From: Actinomycetota bacterium
GTDB lineage: Bacteria; Actinomycetota; CADDZG01; WHSQ01
Length of the DNA: 61,974 nt
Direction: 5' to 3'
Assembly: GCA_009377815.1 (NCBI GenBank)
Contig: WHTI01000004.1
Location: forward strand, 1 to 61,974
Shown here: piece after piece, positions 16,774-25,271 of the stretch
Position numbering within the stretch: the first letter of the stretch is position 1
Layout: the number at the start of each line of letters is the position of its first letter
Program-made: the position numbers and the translations under genes
The notes under the pieces: model-generated
What the model saw: the letters and a program-made list of their open reading frames with translations, nothing else
The model's database searches: none
What the model was told of the DNA's origin: nothing

Positions 16774-18057
16774 ATGCATCGACGAGTTCTCGCTTTGCTT
16801 GTGGCCATCGCCGCCATCTCCGTGGCATTCGTCCCCGCGGCACAGGCCGGCCGCAAAGTGGTCATCACCGGCGGGGGTTGGGGCCATGGGATCGGGATGT
16901 CCCAATACGGCGCCTATGGGCGCGCCCTGAATGGGAAGAACGGCACCCAGATCGTCAAGACGTACTACAAGAACACGACCGTCGGCAAGCGGACGATGCC
17001 CTCGAAGATCCGCGTCGGACTCCTCCAGGGGAGGAAGACGGTGGGGTTCTCGTCATCTGCGTTCAAGGACGGCGGTGGAAAGCTCGTCTTCAAGGTGAAG
17101 GGAAGCGCCGAACAGATCGCCCAGGGTGGAACCTCGGTCGACTGGCGTGTAGATCTCAGCAACGCCGGGGGCGTCAAGCTCTTCAAGAACGGGAACCGCG
17201 TGAGCAAGAACGGAGTTTCCGTCTTCGGCGACACCGACCATCCGGTGGTCGTGCGGTACGAGGAGTTCGGGTCGTTGGTCAGGATCAAGGAGAAGTCCAC
17301 CAACTACGCCTACGGGCGCGTCGAGGTGTGGCCCTTCGCAACCTCGTCGTGTGGCGGCAACTTCTGTCTGCAGACGGTTATCGTCCTTCCGATGCAGAAG
17401 TACCTCTTCGGACTGGGCGAGGTGCCCGCGTCGTGGCCGGCGGGGGCACTCGAGGCCCAAGCGATCGCCGGTCGCACCTTCGCGTTCAAACGCATCGTCG
17501 ATTCCGGACAGCACCGGGTTCCGTGTCTGTGTGCCGTCGTCGACTCGACCCTCGATCAGGTTTACAGCGGAGATTCGAAGCGCACCGGGTCGGGGCAGTA
17601 CTGGGCCGACTGGAAGAAGGCAGTGCAAGTCACCGACGGGGTGGTGATCCTCTACGAGGGCAACCCGATATCGGCGCTGTATTCCTCGTCCTCGGGTGGT
17701 TACACCGAGAACAACGAGAACGTGTGGGGAGGCTCGCCCTACCCATACCTGCGCGGCGTCAACGACGCGCCCGATGCGGTCTCAGCCAACCCCAATCATT
17801 CGTGGAAGGTCACGATGACCTGGAAGGCGTTCTCGGCCAAGCTCGATGCCGCGTTCAACACCGGCAAGGTCAAGAGGTTCGTGATCAAGAAACCGTTGGG
17901 AGTCTCAAAAAGGGTCACGGTCGTCATTTCGCAAACCGAAGGTGGCGTGAAGATCGTCGGCGTCGATGCGACGCGCCGCGAGGATGGATGGGACGTTCGG
18001 AACGCCCTGGGATTGAAGGACACACTCTTCAAGATCAAGATCAAAACGACGAGCTGA
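16774..18057 (+). CDS. SpoIID/LytB-domain secreted protein
   Basis: A 427-residue exported protein. A signal peptide (RRVLALLVAIAAISVAFVPAAQA) precedes GGGWGHGIGMSQYGAYGRA, a motif typical of SpoIID/LytB proteins. The SpoIID core includes LPMQKYLFGLGEVPASWPAGALEAQAIAGRTFA and SSSSGGYTENNENVWGGSPYPYL (residues about 205-330). Such domains cleave denuded glycan or activate amidases in sporulation and wall turnover. This organism shows no other sporulation genes here, so a role in wall remodelling during glycan attachment is more likely. Its TGA overlaps the next ATG by one base. Confidence 0.9.
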   Translation: MHRRVLALLVAIAAISVAFVPAAQAGRKVVITGGGWGHGIGMSQYGAYGRALNGKNGTQIVKTYYKNTTVGKRTMPSKIRVGLLQGRKTVGFSSSAFKDGGGKLVFKVKGSAEQIAQGGTSVDWRVDLSNAGGVKLFKNGNRVSKNGVSVFGDTDHPVVVRYEEFGSLVRIKEKSTNYAYGRVEVWPFATSSCGGNFCLQTVIVLPMQKYLFGLGEVPASWPAGALEAQAIAGRTFAFKRIVDSGQHRVPCLCAVVDSTLDQVYSGDSKRTGSGQYWADWKKAVQVTDGVVILYEGNPISALYSSSSGGYTENNENVWGGSPYPYLRGVNDAPDAVSANPNHSWKVTMTWKAFSAKLDAAFNTGKVKRFVIKKPLGVSKRVTVVISQTEGGVKIVGVDATRREDGWDVRNALGLKDTLFKIKIKTTS

Positions 18058-18512
18058 TGGCGCTAGAGACACCGTTACCGGATGGCTTTGCCGCCGCGCC
18101 GGGAGCATCCAAGACCAGCAGTCTCATCTCCATGGTTTTCCTGGTGGTCAGCGTCGGCTTCGCGGTGGCCGGACAGGTCATCCTCAAGGCGGCCATGGAT
18201 CGCGTGGGCCGTATCGGCTCTGCGGAGGTGGCCGCCTTCGGCGACTACGTCGGACGGGCGGCACGGGAGCCGCGACTCTGGTTCGGGATGTTCCTCTTCG
18301 GCGTCTCCGGGATGTTCTGGCTCGTCGTCCTGTCGCGCGTTCCACTGTCGCTGGCGTATCCGTTCGTCGGGCTCTCCTACGTCGCGGTCGTGCTGCTATC
18401 CCGCTTCGTTCTCGGGGAGCAGGTGCCGGGTCTCCGGTGGATCGGAGTGCTCGTCGTGGCCGCCGGGCTCGTCATCATCGGATTGTCTGCCCGCAGCGTG
18501 AGGGGCGGATGA
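18057..18512 (+). CDS. Small multidrug-resistance/EamA-type membrane protein
   Basis: A 151-residue protein with four predicted hydrophobic helices: SLISMVFLVVSVGFAVAGQVI, LWFGMFLFGVSGMFWLVVL, LAYPFVGLSYVAVVLL and GVLVVAAGLVIIGL. The PLSLAYPFVGLSYV segment resembles SMR and ArnE/ArnF flippase subunits. It is locked between the SpoIID gene (1-nt overlap) and a sugar nucleotidyltransferase (ATGA overlap), so it more likely flips a lipid-linked sugar than exports drugs. That role is inference from context. Confidence 0.85.
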   Translation: MALETPLPDGFAAAPGASKTSSLISMVFLVVSVGFAVAGQVILKAAMDRVGRIGSAEVAAFGDYVGRAAREPRLWFGMFLFGVSGMFWLVVLSRVPLSLAYPFVGLSYVAVVLLSRFVLGEQVPGLRWIGVLVVAAGLVIIGLSARSVRGG

Positions 18513-19495
18513 AGGCACTCATCCTTGCGGGCGGCTTCGGGACCCGACTGAGGCCGTTGACCAATACGCGCCCCAAGCATCTCCTTCCGATCGCAAACCG
18601 CCCACACATCGAGCACGTCTTCGATCTCCTTCAGCGCTACGGCGTCGATGAGATCGTGCTGCTCACGTCGTATCTCGCCGAGGCATTCGATACAACTGTG
18701 GAGCGAGCGAAAGACAGGGGCCTGATCGTGCACGTAACGCACGAAGAGGAGCCGCTCGGAACCGCCGGCGCGATCAAGAACGCCGAGGCGTTCGCGTCCG
18801 GCGGCACCTTCTTCGTGTTCAACGGCGACGTTCTGATGGACGTCGACCTCGATGCAGTGTTGGCCTTCCACCGCGCCCGCGACGCGGAAGCGACCATCGT
18901 TCTAACGCCGGTGGAGGACCCGTCGATCTACGGCGTCGTCCCCACCGATGACACCGGGCGGGTTCTGGGGTTCATCGAGAAGCCGCCGCGGGAGGAAGCC
19001 CCGACGAACCTGATCAATGCGGGTATCTACATCCTCGAGCCGTCGATCCTCGCCCGCATCCCCGCCGGCGAGGTCTGGTCGGCCGAGCATCAACTGTTCC
19101 CCGGCCTCGTCCAAGAGGGAGCGAGCCTGTTTGCGCTCGCTACCGGCGGATACTGGATGGATATCGGAACCCCCGAGAAGTATGTCCAGGCGAACCTCGA
19201 CGCCCTGTCGGGCAAGTACCCCGACGAGGGGCGGGCAGAGCTCGTCGACGGCTCCCTCATCGGGGCAGGCGTGGGGATCGGGGATGGCGCCCGGTTGAAG
19301 TCGGTTTGTGTGGGGGCCGGGGTCACCATCGCAGCCGGCGCGGTCGTCGAGGAGTCCGTCCTTCTGCCCGGAGCGATCGTGGAGGCCGACGCGGTGATCC
19401 GCCGGTGCGTCCTGGGTGAAGCGTCAACCGTTGGGAATGGTGCGACTCTTACCGGAGTGGCATTAGAAGACAAGACCAAAGCGGACGAAACCTAG
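18509..19495 (+). CDS. Sugar-1-phosphate nucleotidyltransferase with beta-helix C-terminus
   Basis: A 328-residue NTP_transferase. The N-terminal signature LILAGGFGTRLRPLTNTRPKH binds the nucleotide, with FVFNGDVLMDVD and FIEKPPREEAPTNLINAGIY completing the catalytic domain. After about residue 230 a hexapeptide left-handed beta-helix follows (IGAGVGIGDGARLKSVCVGAGV). This layout fits mannose-1-phosphate guanylyltransferase or glucose-1-phosphate thymidylyl/uridylyltransferase relatives; GDP-mannose is attractive given the fcl-like gene. The ATG overlaps the previous stop (ATGA, 18509-18512). Confidence 0.9.
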   Translation: MKALILAGGFGTRLRPLTNTRPKHLLPIANRPHIEHVFDLLQRYGVDEIVLLTSYLAEAFDTTVERAKDRGLIVHVTHEEEPLGTAGAIKNAEAFASGGTFFVFNGDVLMDVDLDAVLAFHRARDAEATIVLTPVEDPSIYGVVPTDDTGRVLGFIEKPPREEAPTNLINAGIYILEPSILARIPAGEVWSAEHQLFPGLVQEGASLFALATGGYWMDIGTPEKYVQANLDALSGKYPDEGRAELVDGSLIGAGVGIGDGARLKSVCVGAGVTIAAGAVVEESVLLPGAIVEADAVIRRCVLGEASTVGNGATLTGVALEDKTKADET

Positions 19496-19525
19496 GACGC
19501 CGAGGATGGCGACCACTGGATAACG

Positions 19526-19560
19526 CAGAAGCGGGCCGCCTCGGCGGGACGCAGAACAAG
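19526..19560 (+). repeat. REP-like palindrome, copy E
   Basis: A CAGAAGC tag (19526-19532) leads into an imperfect palindrome (19531-19552; 8 of 10 pairs, central CCGCC-TC-GGCGG) followed by AGAACA. It closely matches copies C and D in both core and flank. It lies in the gap before the epimerase gene. Confidence 0.6.
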
Positions 19561-19573
19561 ATGGAGGATTAGA

Positions 19574-20545
19574 GTGCGCGTACTCGTGACTGGGGCGGCC
19601 GGGTTCATCGGCTCTCATCTCGTCGATCGTCTGCTGGCCGAGGGTGAGGAGGTCATCGGGGTCGACGACCTGTCGTCCGGATCCCTGACCAATCTGGCGG
19701 CAGCCCGGGCGTCCGAGCTCGGGAAGTTCTCCTTCCACCGGGTCGATGTCACGTCGACCGCGGTCGTCGAACTGGTGCGCCGGAACGAACCCGAGGTGGT
19801 CATGCATCTCGCCGCGCAGGTCGATGTGCGTGCGTCGGTCGCCGATCCGATCCACGATGCGATGGTGAACGTGATCGGCTCGCTGAACCTCCTGCACGCC
19901 GCAACTGAAGCTGGAACCAATAAGGTCGTGTTCACCTCGTCCGGAGGGTGCATCTACGGCGAGCCCGATGAATCTCGTCTGCCGGTCACCGAGGACCAGG
20001 TCTATCTGCCGGAGTCAGCTCCCGAGTCTCCCTACGGCGTCTCCAAGAAGGTCGTGCTCGACTATCTGCGCTACTTCAAGATCGTCAAAGGTCTCGACTA
20101 CACCGCGCTGGCGCTGGCGAACGTCTATGGACCGCGCCAGGAGCCTGCGTCGGAGGTCGGTCTCGAGGGCCAGGTAGTGGCGATCTTCTCGAGACGGATG
20201 CTCGAGGGGAAGCCCACGGTCATCTACGGCGATGGCAAACAATCACGAGACTTCGTCTTCGTCGACGACGTCGTGTCTGCCTTCCTCGCGGCGCGCACGA
20301 AGGGTAGCGGCGAACTCGTGAACATCTCGAGCGATTCCGAGATCTCGGTCACCGACCTGCATGCGAAGCTGATGGAACTATCCGGAGCCAAGTACGAGCC
20401 GGAGTACGCTCCGGCTCGCTCGGGCGAGCTCTACCGGACGCGGGTGTCCAACAAGAAGGCGGCCGAGGTGCTCGGATGGGAGCCGAGGGTCGGGCTCGAC
20501 GAAGGACTCGCCCAGACCGTCGCTTGGTTCCGCTCGAAGATCTAG
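19574..20545 (+). CDS. NAD-dependent sugar epimerase (UDP-glucose 4-epimerase-like)
   Basis: A 323-residue extended SDR enzyme. NAD motif TGAAGFIGS at the N-terminus, catalytic Ser-Tyr-Lys in TSSGGCIYGEP and SPYGVSKKVVLDYL, and FVFVDDVVSAFL typical of GalE-like proteins. The GTG start follows a GGAGGA ribosome site. It closes the glycan operon. Its stop overlaps the stop of the convergent DUF3105 gene by 4 nt. Confidence 0.9.
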   Translation: MRVLVTGAAGFIGSHLVDRLLAEGEEVIGVDDLSSGSLTNLAAARASELGKFSFHRVDVTSTAVVELVRRNEPEVVMHLAAQVDVRASVADPIHDAMVNVIGSLNLLHAATEAGTNKVVFTSSGGCIYGEPDESRLPVTEDQVYLPESAPESPYGVSKKVVLDYLRYFKIVKGLDYTALALANVYGPRQEPASEVGLEGQVVAIFSRRMLEGKPTVIYGDGKQSRDFVFVDDVVSAFLAARTKGSGELVNISSDSEISVTDLHAKLMELSGAKYEPEYAPARSGELYRTRVSNKKAAEVLGWEPRVGLDEGLAQTVAWFRSKI

Positions 20546-21198
20546 TTCTCGGCGGTGAAGGTCGGGATCCCGACGTTCTCCGGACCCTTGCCCTGGAACC
20601 TCTCGCGGAACGCATCGAGGATGTCCTCGGAGACCTCTTCGCAAGACTGCGTCGCGCCCCAGGCAGTGATCGTAAAGTTGTAGGGGGTTTCGATCCCTTC
20701 GTACGGTTCGACCAGCAACGCGCCCGCTCCGGAGGTGTTGTCGAAGTACCCCTCGAGATCGTCGACGACGTCCGAAGGTGCATCGGGCGCGTACCAGATG
20801 ACTACCTGACCGTGTTCCATATTGTGGACGATCCGTTCGGTCGGCATCTCGCCGAGCGACGACGGAGGGTTGAAGCCCGACGGCGCAGGGTCGATCCAGT
20901 GGTCTCCAGAGGTCGGAGGGCTGGTCCCGTAGGTGACGGGTGTGCCGTCGTCGACATGCGTGGCTCCCTCGTCCTCGGGGGTCTCGATCGTGTTGCAGCC
21001 GGCGGCGGCGTCGTCGACACCAACTGGGCCCGACTCTCGCTGCTTCTCCATCCCGATAAGGAGCACAACCAATGCCATGACCACCAGAACCACACCCCAG
21101 GTCAGGATGTTGCGCTTGCGAGCGGCGCGACGGCGAGCGGCATCGCGCTCTTCTTGGATCTGGCGGCGCCTCTGCTTCTCTTCTAGTTTCTTGCTCAT
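20542..21198 (-). CDS. DUF3105 family membrane-anchored protein
   Basis: A 218-residue protein of unknown function. A highly charged N-terminus (KKLEEKQRRRQIQEERD) leads to one membrane helix (residues about 30-49). The exported domain contains PPTSGDHWIDPAPSGF and IVHNMEHGQVVIWY, the histidine-rich signature of DUF3105. The conserved histidines suggest metal binding, unproven. TAGCCT 9 nt before the ATG is a putative leaderless promoter. Confidence 0.85.
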   Translation of the reverse strand: MSKKLEEKQRRRQIQEERDAARRRAARKRNILTWGVVLVVMALVVLLIGMEKQRESGPVGVDDAAAGCNTIETPEDEGATHVDDGTPVTYGTSPPTSGDHWIDPAPSGFNPPSSLGEMPTERIVHNMEHGQVVIWYAPDAPSDVVDDLEGYFDNTSGAGALLVEPYEGIETPYNFTITAWGATQSCEEVSEDILDAFRERFQGKGPENVGIPTFTAEN

Positions 21199-21207
21199 GG
21201 TCGAGAG

Positions 21208-21213
21208 AGGCTA
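21208..21213 (-). promoter_or_regulatory. Putative -10 for the DUF3105 gene
   Basis: TAGCCT on the minus strand, 9 nt before the start codon at 21198. Confidence 0.4.
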
Positions 21214-21227
21214 TCAGCCGATCCGGC

Positions 21228-21908
21228 CTACCTGAAGAGGTCGTCCCCCGCCGGTCGGACGATGTCCCGGGCGGACCCCCGGCCGGGAGCGATCGATGCC
21301 CCCCGGATCACGGCCAGGGGGATCCCGTCGGCTTTGCCCATGACCAGTTCGGCCGCGCCGGCGAGTTCGTCGGCGGTGCAGATCCGGGTGGCGGTCAGGT
21401 CTCGTCCCTGGGTGTCCCGTGTCCCGCGGTAGTCGGTGAAGGCATCCATCCCCGCCACGCCGATGGCCACGTTGGTCTGCCCGATGCGCCAGGCTCGGCC
21501 GAACGTGTCGGCGACGATCACCGCAACGTCGGCGCCCGTGAGGTGCTTGAGCGCCGCCCGCAGTCGCCTTGCCGAGAGGTCTGGATCCAGAGGTAGCAGG
21601 AGTACGTGGTCACCCTCGACATTGGAGGCATCGACTCCGGCGTTGGCGCAGACGAATCCATGACGGGTCTCGGAGATGATCATGTCGCCCGACCGCCGGA
21701 GTATCCGTAACGACTCATCGCGTGCCGCGGAGCGGCGGTCACTTCCCGGAACGATGCGGGCCTCGGCCTTGGAGACGATCTTCTGCGCTACGACGATGAC
21801 ATCACCGTCCCGTAGTTGGGTCCCGGTTGCGACGATCAGGGCGGCGAGGTCGTCGCCCGGAGTTACCTCGGGGATCCCAGCGACGGGGACGATCGTGATC
21901 TCGCTCAT
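21228..21908 (-). CDS. cofE: Coenzyme F420-0:L-glutamate ligase
   Basis: A 226-residue CofE-family enzyme that adds glutamates to F420-0 using GTP. The conserved segments DVIVVAQKIVSKAEAR, DTFGRAWRIGQTNVAIGVAG and GRDLTATRICTADELAGAAELVMGK are present. It lacks the C-terminal nitroreductase domain found in mycobacterial FbiB, so it is the single-domain form. The ATGA overlap with cofD (21905-21908) shows coupling. Confidence 0.95.
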   Translation of the reverse strand: MSEITIVPVAGIPEVTPGDDLAALIVATGTQLRDGDVIVVAQKIVSKAEARIVPGSDRRSAARDESLRILRRSGDMIISETRHGFVCANAGVDASNVEGDHVLLLPLDPDLSARRLRAALKHLTGADVAVIVADTFGRAWRIGQTNVAIGVAGMDAFTDYRGTRDTQGRDLTATRICTADELAGAAELVMGKADGIPLAVIRGASIAPGRGSARDIVRPAGDDLFR

Positions 21909-22819
21909 GCAAGCAGGACCCGGGCCAGTGCCTCGGAGTCGTCGGGGCTCGGGATGATCGTCGGGGCGACGATGACGTTGGGGATGAACTCCTTGATGTC
22001 CTCGGCGAGCTCCGCGTCGACCTCGTCGACGACGAAGGTTTCGCAGATACCGGCATAGAGCGATGCGACCGCAACCGGCGACACCTCCATCTCGAGATCT
22101 CTGAGCATCCGCGCGAGTGGGCCTTTGATCGCCTGGCCCCCGACGATCGGCGTCACCGCCATGACGTCCGGGTGTTCCCTCAGTGCGTTCTTCACGCCCG
22201 GCAACGCGAGGATCGGCTCGATCGAGAGCAGCGGGTTGCTCGGGCAGATGATGATGCGGTCGGCCGCGGTCAGCGCTTCGATCACTCCCGGCGCAGGTTT
22301 CGCCTCGGAGATGCCGTCGAACAGGATCTGATCGACCGATGGTTGCGAGCGCTCCTTCACGAAATACTCCTGGAACTCGAGGCTGCGTCCGTCGCTGGTG
22401 GTGACCCTGGTGCGCACGGGATCGTCCGACATCGGGATGATGTGCGTCTCGATCCCCAGACGACGCCGGATCTCATCGGTGACCGCTGACAAGGTCGCGC
22501 CTCCCGACAACCGTCCGGTCCGGAGGACGCAGGTGGCGAAGTCGCGGTCGCCGAGGGAGAACCACGCCTCCTCGCCCAACCCTCTAAGGCCCTCGACGAG
22601 ACGGAAGGTGTCGTCCTTGATTCCCCAGCCCCGATCGAGGTCTGCGATCCCGGCGAGCCAGTAGGACACGATGTCGACGTCGGGAGAGACATGCACGCCG
22701 TAGAACTCCGCGTCGTCTCCGGTGTTGACGATGGCGGTGAGGTCGTTCCCGAGGATGCGCTGGAGTCCAACGAGGCATTTGGCTCCGCCAACACCCCCAG
22801 CAAGTGCGGTGATGGTCAC
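21905..22819 (-). CDS. cofD: 2-phospho-L-lactate transferase (F420 biosynthesis)
   Basis: A 304-residue CofD/FbiA family enzyme joining FO and the activated phospho-lactate or phosphoenolpyruvate precursor to give F420-0 or its dehydro form. The N-terminal nucleotide-binding loop ALAGGVGGAKCLVGLQ, the FO-binding NTGDDAEFYGVHVSPDVD and the CPSNPLLSIEPILALPG motif are present. The GTG start is supported by a TAGCCT hexamer 7 nt upstream. It is divergent from cofGH. Confidence 0.95.
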   Translation of the reverse strand: MTITALAGGVGGAKCLVGLQRILGNDLTAIVNTGDDAEFYGVHVSPDVDIVSYWLAGIADLDRGWGIKDDTFRLVEGLRGLGEEAWFSLGDRDFATCVLRTGRLSGGATLSAVTDEIRRRLGIETHIIPMSDDPVRTRVTTSDGRSLEFQEYFVKERSQPSVDQILFDGISEAKPAPGVIEALTAADRIIICPSNPLLSIEPILALPGVKNALREHPDVMAVTPIVGGQAIKGPLARMLRDLEMEVSPVAVASLYAGICETFVVDEVDAELAEDIKEFIPNVIVAPTIIPSPDDSEALARVLLA

Positions 22820-22826
22820 CGCAGGG

Positions 22827-22832
22827 AGGCTA
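22827..22832 (-). promoter_or_regulatory. Putative -10 of the cofD-cofE operon
   Basis: TAGCCT on the minus strand, 7 nt before the cofD GTG. It lies only about 12 bp from the opposite-facing cofGH element. Confidence 0.5.
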
Positions 22833-22844
22833 CTAGATGCGCAC

Positions 22845-22850
22845 TACACT
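22845..22850 (+). promoter_or_regulatory. Putative -10 of cofGH
   Basis: TACACT ends 7 nt before the ATG at 22858. It lies downstream of another in-frame ATG (22837) and supports choosing 22858 as the true start. Confidence 0.5.
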
Positions 22851-22857
22851 GCTGCCG

Positions 22858-25257
22858 ATGAACCGACTCGACGGCTTGGCTATGCGCGCCGCGTCGGGGG
22901 CCAGGCTCGATGCCTCCGAGGTGCGCGAGATGGCCCACCTGGCCGCCTCCGATCCGGCCCCGCTCCTGGCGGCTGCCAAGAGCCTCAGGGACGAGGTCAT
23001 CGGACCCCGGATCACGTACTCGAAGAAGGTCTTCATCCCGTTAACGAAGCTGTGTCGGGATTCGTGCGGGTACTGCACCTTCGCCCATCCTCCGGTGCCT
23101 GGTCAGCGAGCGTTCATGACGATCGACGAGGTCTTGGATGTAGCGCGAGCCGGCGCCGAGGCCGGCTGCATGGAGGCGCTGTTCACGCTCGGTGAGAAGC
23201 CGGAGAGGAAGTGGGACGAGGCCCGCGACGAACTCGCCGCGATGGGATACGGATCGACGACCGAATACCTCGCGGCTGCGTGCGCTGCGGTCTTGGAGGA
23301 GACATCGCTCCTGCCGCACGCCAACCCCGGGACGATGACCGACACTGAGGTCGCGCTGCTCCGGGGAGTGTCGGTGAGCCAGGGCATGATGCTCGAGACC
23401 ACCTCCGAGAGGTTGTTGAAGCGGGGGAGCGCTCATTTCGGTGCGCCCGACAAGAAGCCTTCAGTGCGCCTCGAAACCCTCGAAGTCGCGGGCCGGAATC
23501 GGGTTCCATTCACGACCGGCATCCTCGTCGGTATCGGCGAGACCTTCGACGAGCGGATCGACACCTTGCTGGCGATCCGCGACGCGCACGAGCGGCACGG
23601 TCACATCATGGAAGTGATCGTTCAGAACTTCAGGCAGAAGCCCGACATCCTCATGGCGGCACATCCCGAACCGACGGTCGACGAGATGATGCTGATGATC
23701 GCCCTGGCCCGGTTGGTCATGGGGCCGGACGTCGGGATCCAGGCACCGCCCAACCTGACGCCGACGGAGTACGGGCGCTACCTCGATGCCGGGCTCTCGG
23801 ATTGGGGCGGCGTCTCTCCGGTCACCCCAGACCACGTCAACCCGGAGCGGCCGTGGCCCAAGGTCGACGAGCTCAAGAGTGTGACCGAGGGCAAGGGGTC
23901 GCTACTGCTCGAGCGACTCGCCGTCTACCCGGCTTACTGCGGAACCCCTGCGGCCCTGTCGGAGTGGGTCGACGGGTCGTTGCGATCGAAGGTGCTCGCC
24001 GCGATCGACGGCGATGGCTACCGGCGCGCCGACGAGGAGTGGTTCTCGGGCGTCGACGTTCCGCCGCCGGCATCGGCCACGATATCGATCGAGGCCGCCC
24101 GTTCGGGGGCCTGGCGTGTACCCGGCCGCGTGGTGAGAGGGCCGGTCGATCGCGCGCTCGGGCGCGCTGAGGACGGAGAGCGACTCGATGAGTCCACGGT
24201 GGCGCTCCTGTTCACCGCACGCGGAACCGAAGCTGAACGGCTCTTCGCTCTTGCCGACACCATGCGGAAGGACACCGTCGGCGACACCGTGACCTACGTC
24301 GTGAACCGGAACATCAATTACACGAACCTCTGCTACTTCAAGTGCGGATTCTGTGCGTTCTCCAAAGGTCCCAAGTCTCTGAACCTGAGAGGCGATCCTT
24401 ACCTTCTCGCCGAGGACGAGGTCGCGCGGCGCGCGGTTGAGGCGTGGGAGTTGGGCGCAACCGAGGTCTGCATGCAGGGCGGTATCCACGGCAGCTTCAC
24501 CGGCGAGAACTACATCCAGTACCTGAGGGCGGTCAAGAAGGCGGTCCCCGAGATGCACGTTCACGCGTTCACCGCGCTCGAGGTCTGGCAGGGTGCCGAA
24601 ACGCTGGGGGTCACGGTCGAGGAGTTCCTGCTTCGACTGAAGGAGGCCGGTCTCGCGACGCTTCCGGGAACCGCGGCCGAGATCCTCGACGATGAGATCC
24701 GCGCGCTCATCTGCCCCGACAAGATCACGACCGAACAATGGTGCACGGTGCACCGGATCGCTCACTCGCTCGGCCTGCGGAGCAATGCCACGGTGATGTT
24801 CGGTACCGTCGAGGGTCCTCGGAACTGGGCCCGGCACCTGATGGTGGTCAGGGACCTGCACGATGAACTGGTAGCGGGGGGACACGAAGGGCTCTTCGAG
24901 TTCGTGCCCCTGCCGTTCGTTCACATGGGCGCCCCGATCTACCTACAGGGCAAGGCACGCAAGGGGCCCACCTTCGAGGAGGCACTGAAGATGCACGCGG
25001 TGGCGCGGATCGCTCTCCACGGGAGCATCCACAACATCCAGGTTTCCTGGGTCAAGATGGGGGTGGAGGGAGCCAAACTGGCCCTCCAAGCCGGGGCCAA
25101 CGACCTGGGGGGCACGCTCATGAACGAGAACATCTCGCGTGCCGCGGGGGCCAGCCACGGTCAAGAACTGACGGCGGACGGGATGCGGGCTCTGGTTGAG
25201 TCGTTAGGACGCACACCGGTGAGGCGCACTACCCTCTACGACGCCGCTCCAGTTTGA
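22858..25257 (+). CDS. cofGH: Bifunctional FO synthase (CofG-CofH fusion, FbiC)
   Basis: A 799-residue fusion of two radical-SAM enzymes that build the deazaflavin FO from tyrosine and the flavin precursor. The CofG half carries the cluster motif CRDSCGYC near the N-terminus, and the CofH half carries CYFKCGFC at about residue 500. Each is followed by a full TIM-barrel. The start at 22858 follows a -10-like hexamer; an in-frame ATG at 22837 has a GGGAGG upstream and would add 7 residues, so the start is not certain. It is divergent from cofD and 14 nt before a giant glycosyltransferase gene. Confidence 0.95.
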   Translation: MNRLDGLAMRAASGARLDASEVREMAHLAASDPAPLLAAAKSLRDEVIGPRITYSKKVFIPLTKLCRDSCGYCTFAHPPVPGQRAFMTIDEVLDVARAGAEAGCMEALFTLGEKPERKWDEARDELAAMGYGSTTEYLAAACAAVLEETSLLPHANPGTMTDTEVALLRGVSVSQGMMLETTSERLLKRGSAHFGAPDKKPSVRLETLEVAGRNRVPFTTGILVGIGETFDERIDTLLAIRDAHERHGHIMEVIVQNFRQKPDILMAAHPEPTVDEMMLMIALARLVMGPDVGIQAPPNLTPTEYGRYLDAGLSDWGGVSPVTPDHVNPERPWPKVDELKSVTEGKGSLLLERLAVYPAYCGTPAALSEWVDGSLRSKVLAAIDGDGYRRADEEWFSGVDVPPPASATISIEAARSGAWRVPGRVVRGPVDRALGRAEDGERLDESTVALLFTARGTEAERLFALADTMRKDTVGDTVTYVVNRNINYTNLCYFKCGFCAFSKGPKSLNLRGDPYLLAEDEVARRAVEAWELGATEVCMQGGIHGSFTGENYIQYLRAVKKAVPEMHVHAFTALEVWQGAETLGVTVEEFLLRLKEAGLATLPGTAAEILDDEIRALICPDKITTEQWCTVHRIAHSLGLRSNATVMFGTVEGPRNWARHLMVVRDLHDELVAGGHEGLFEFVPLPFVHMGAPIYLQGKARKGPTFEEALKMHAVARIALHGSIHNIQVSWVKMGVEGAKLALQAGANDLGGTLMNENISRAAGASHGQELTADGMRALVESLGRTPVRRTTLYDAAPV

Positions 25258-25271
25258 CGGAAGAGACTTAG

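Noticed and set aside
16774-18057. SpoIID as evidence of sporulation
   Set aside because: SpoIID/LytB domains occur widely in non-sporulating bacteria, and no other sporulation genes are in the window.
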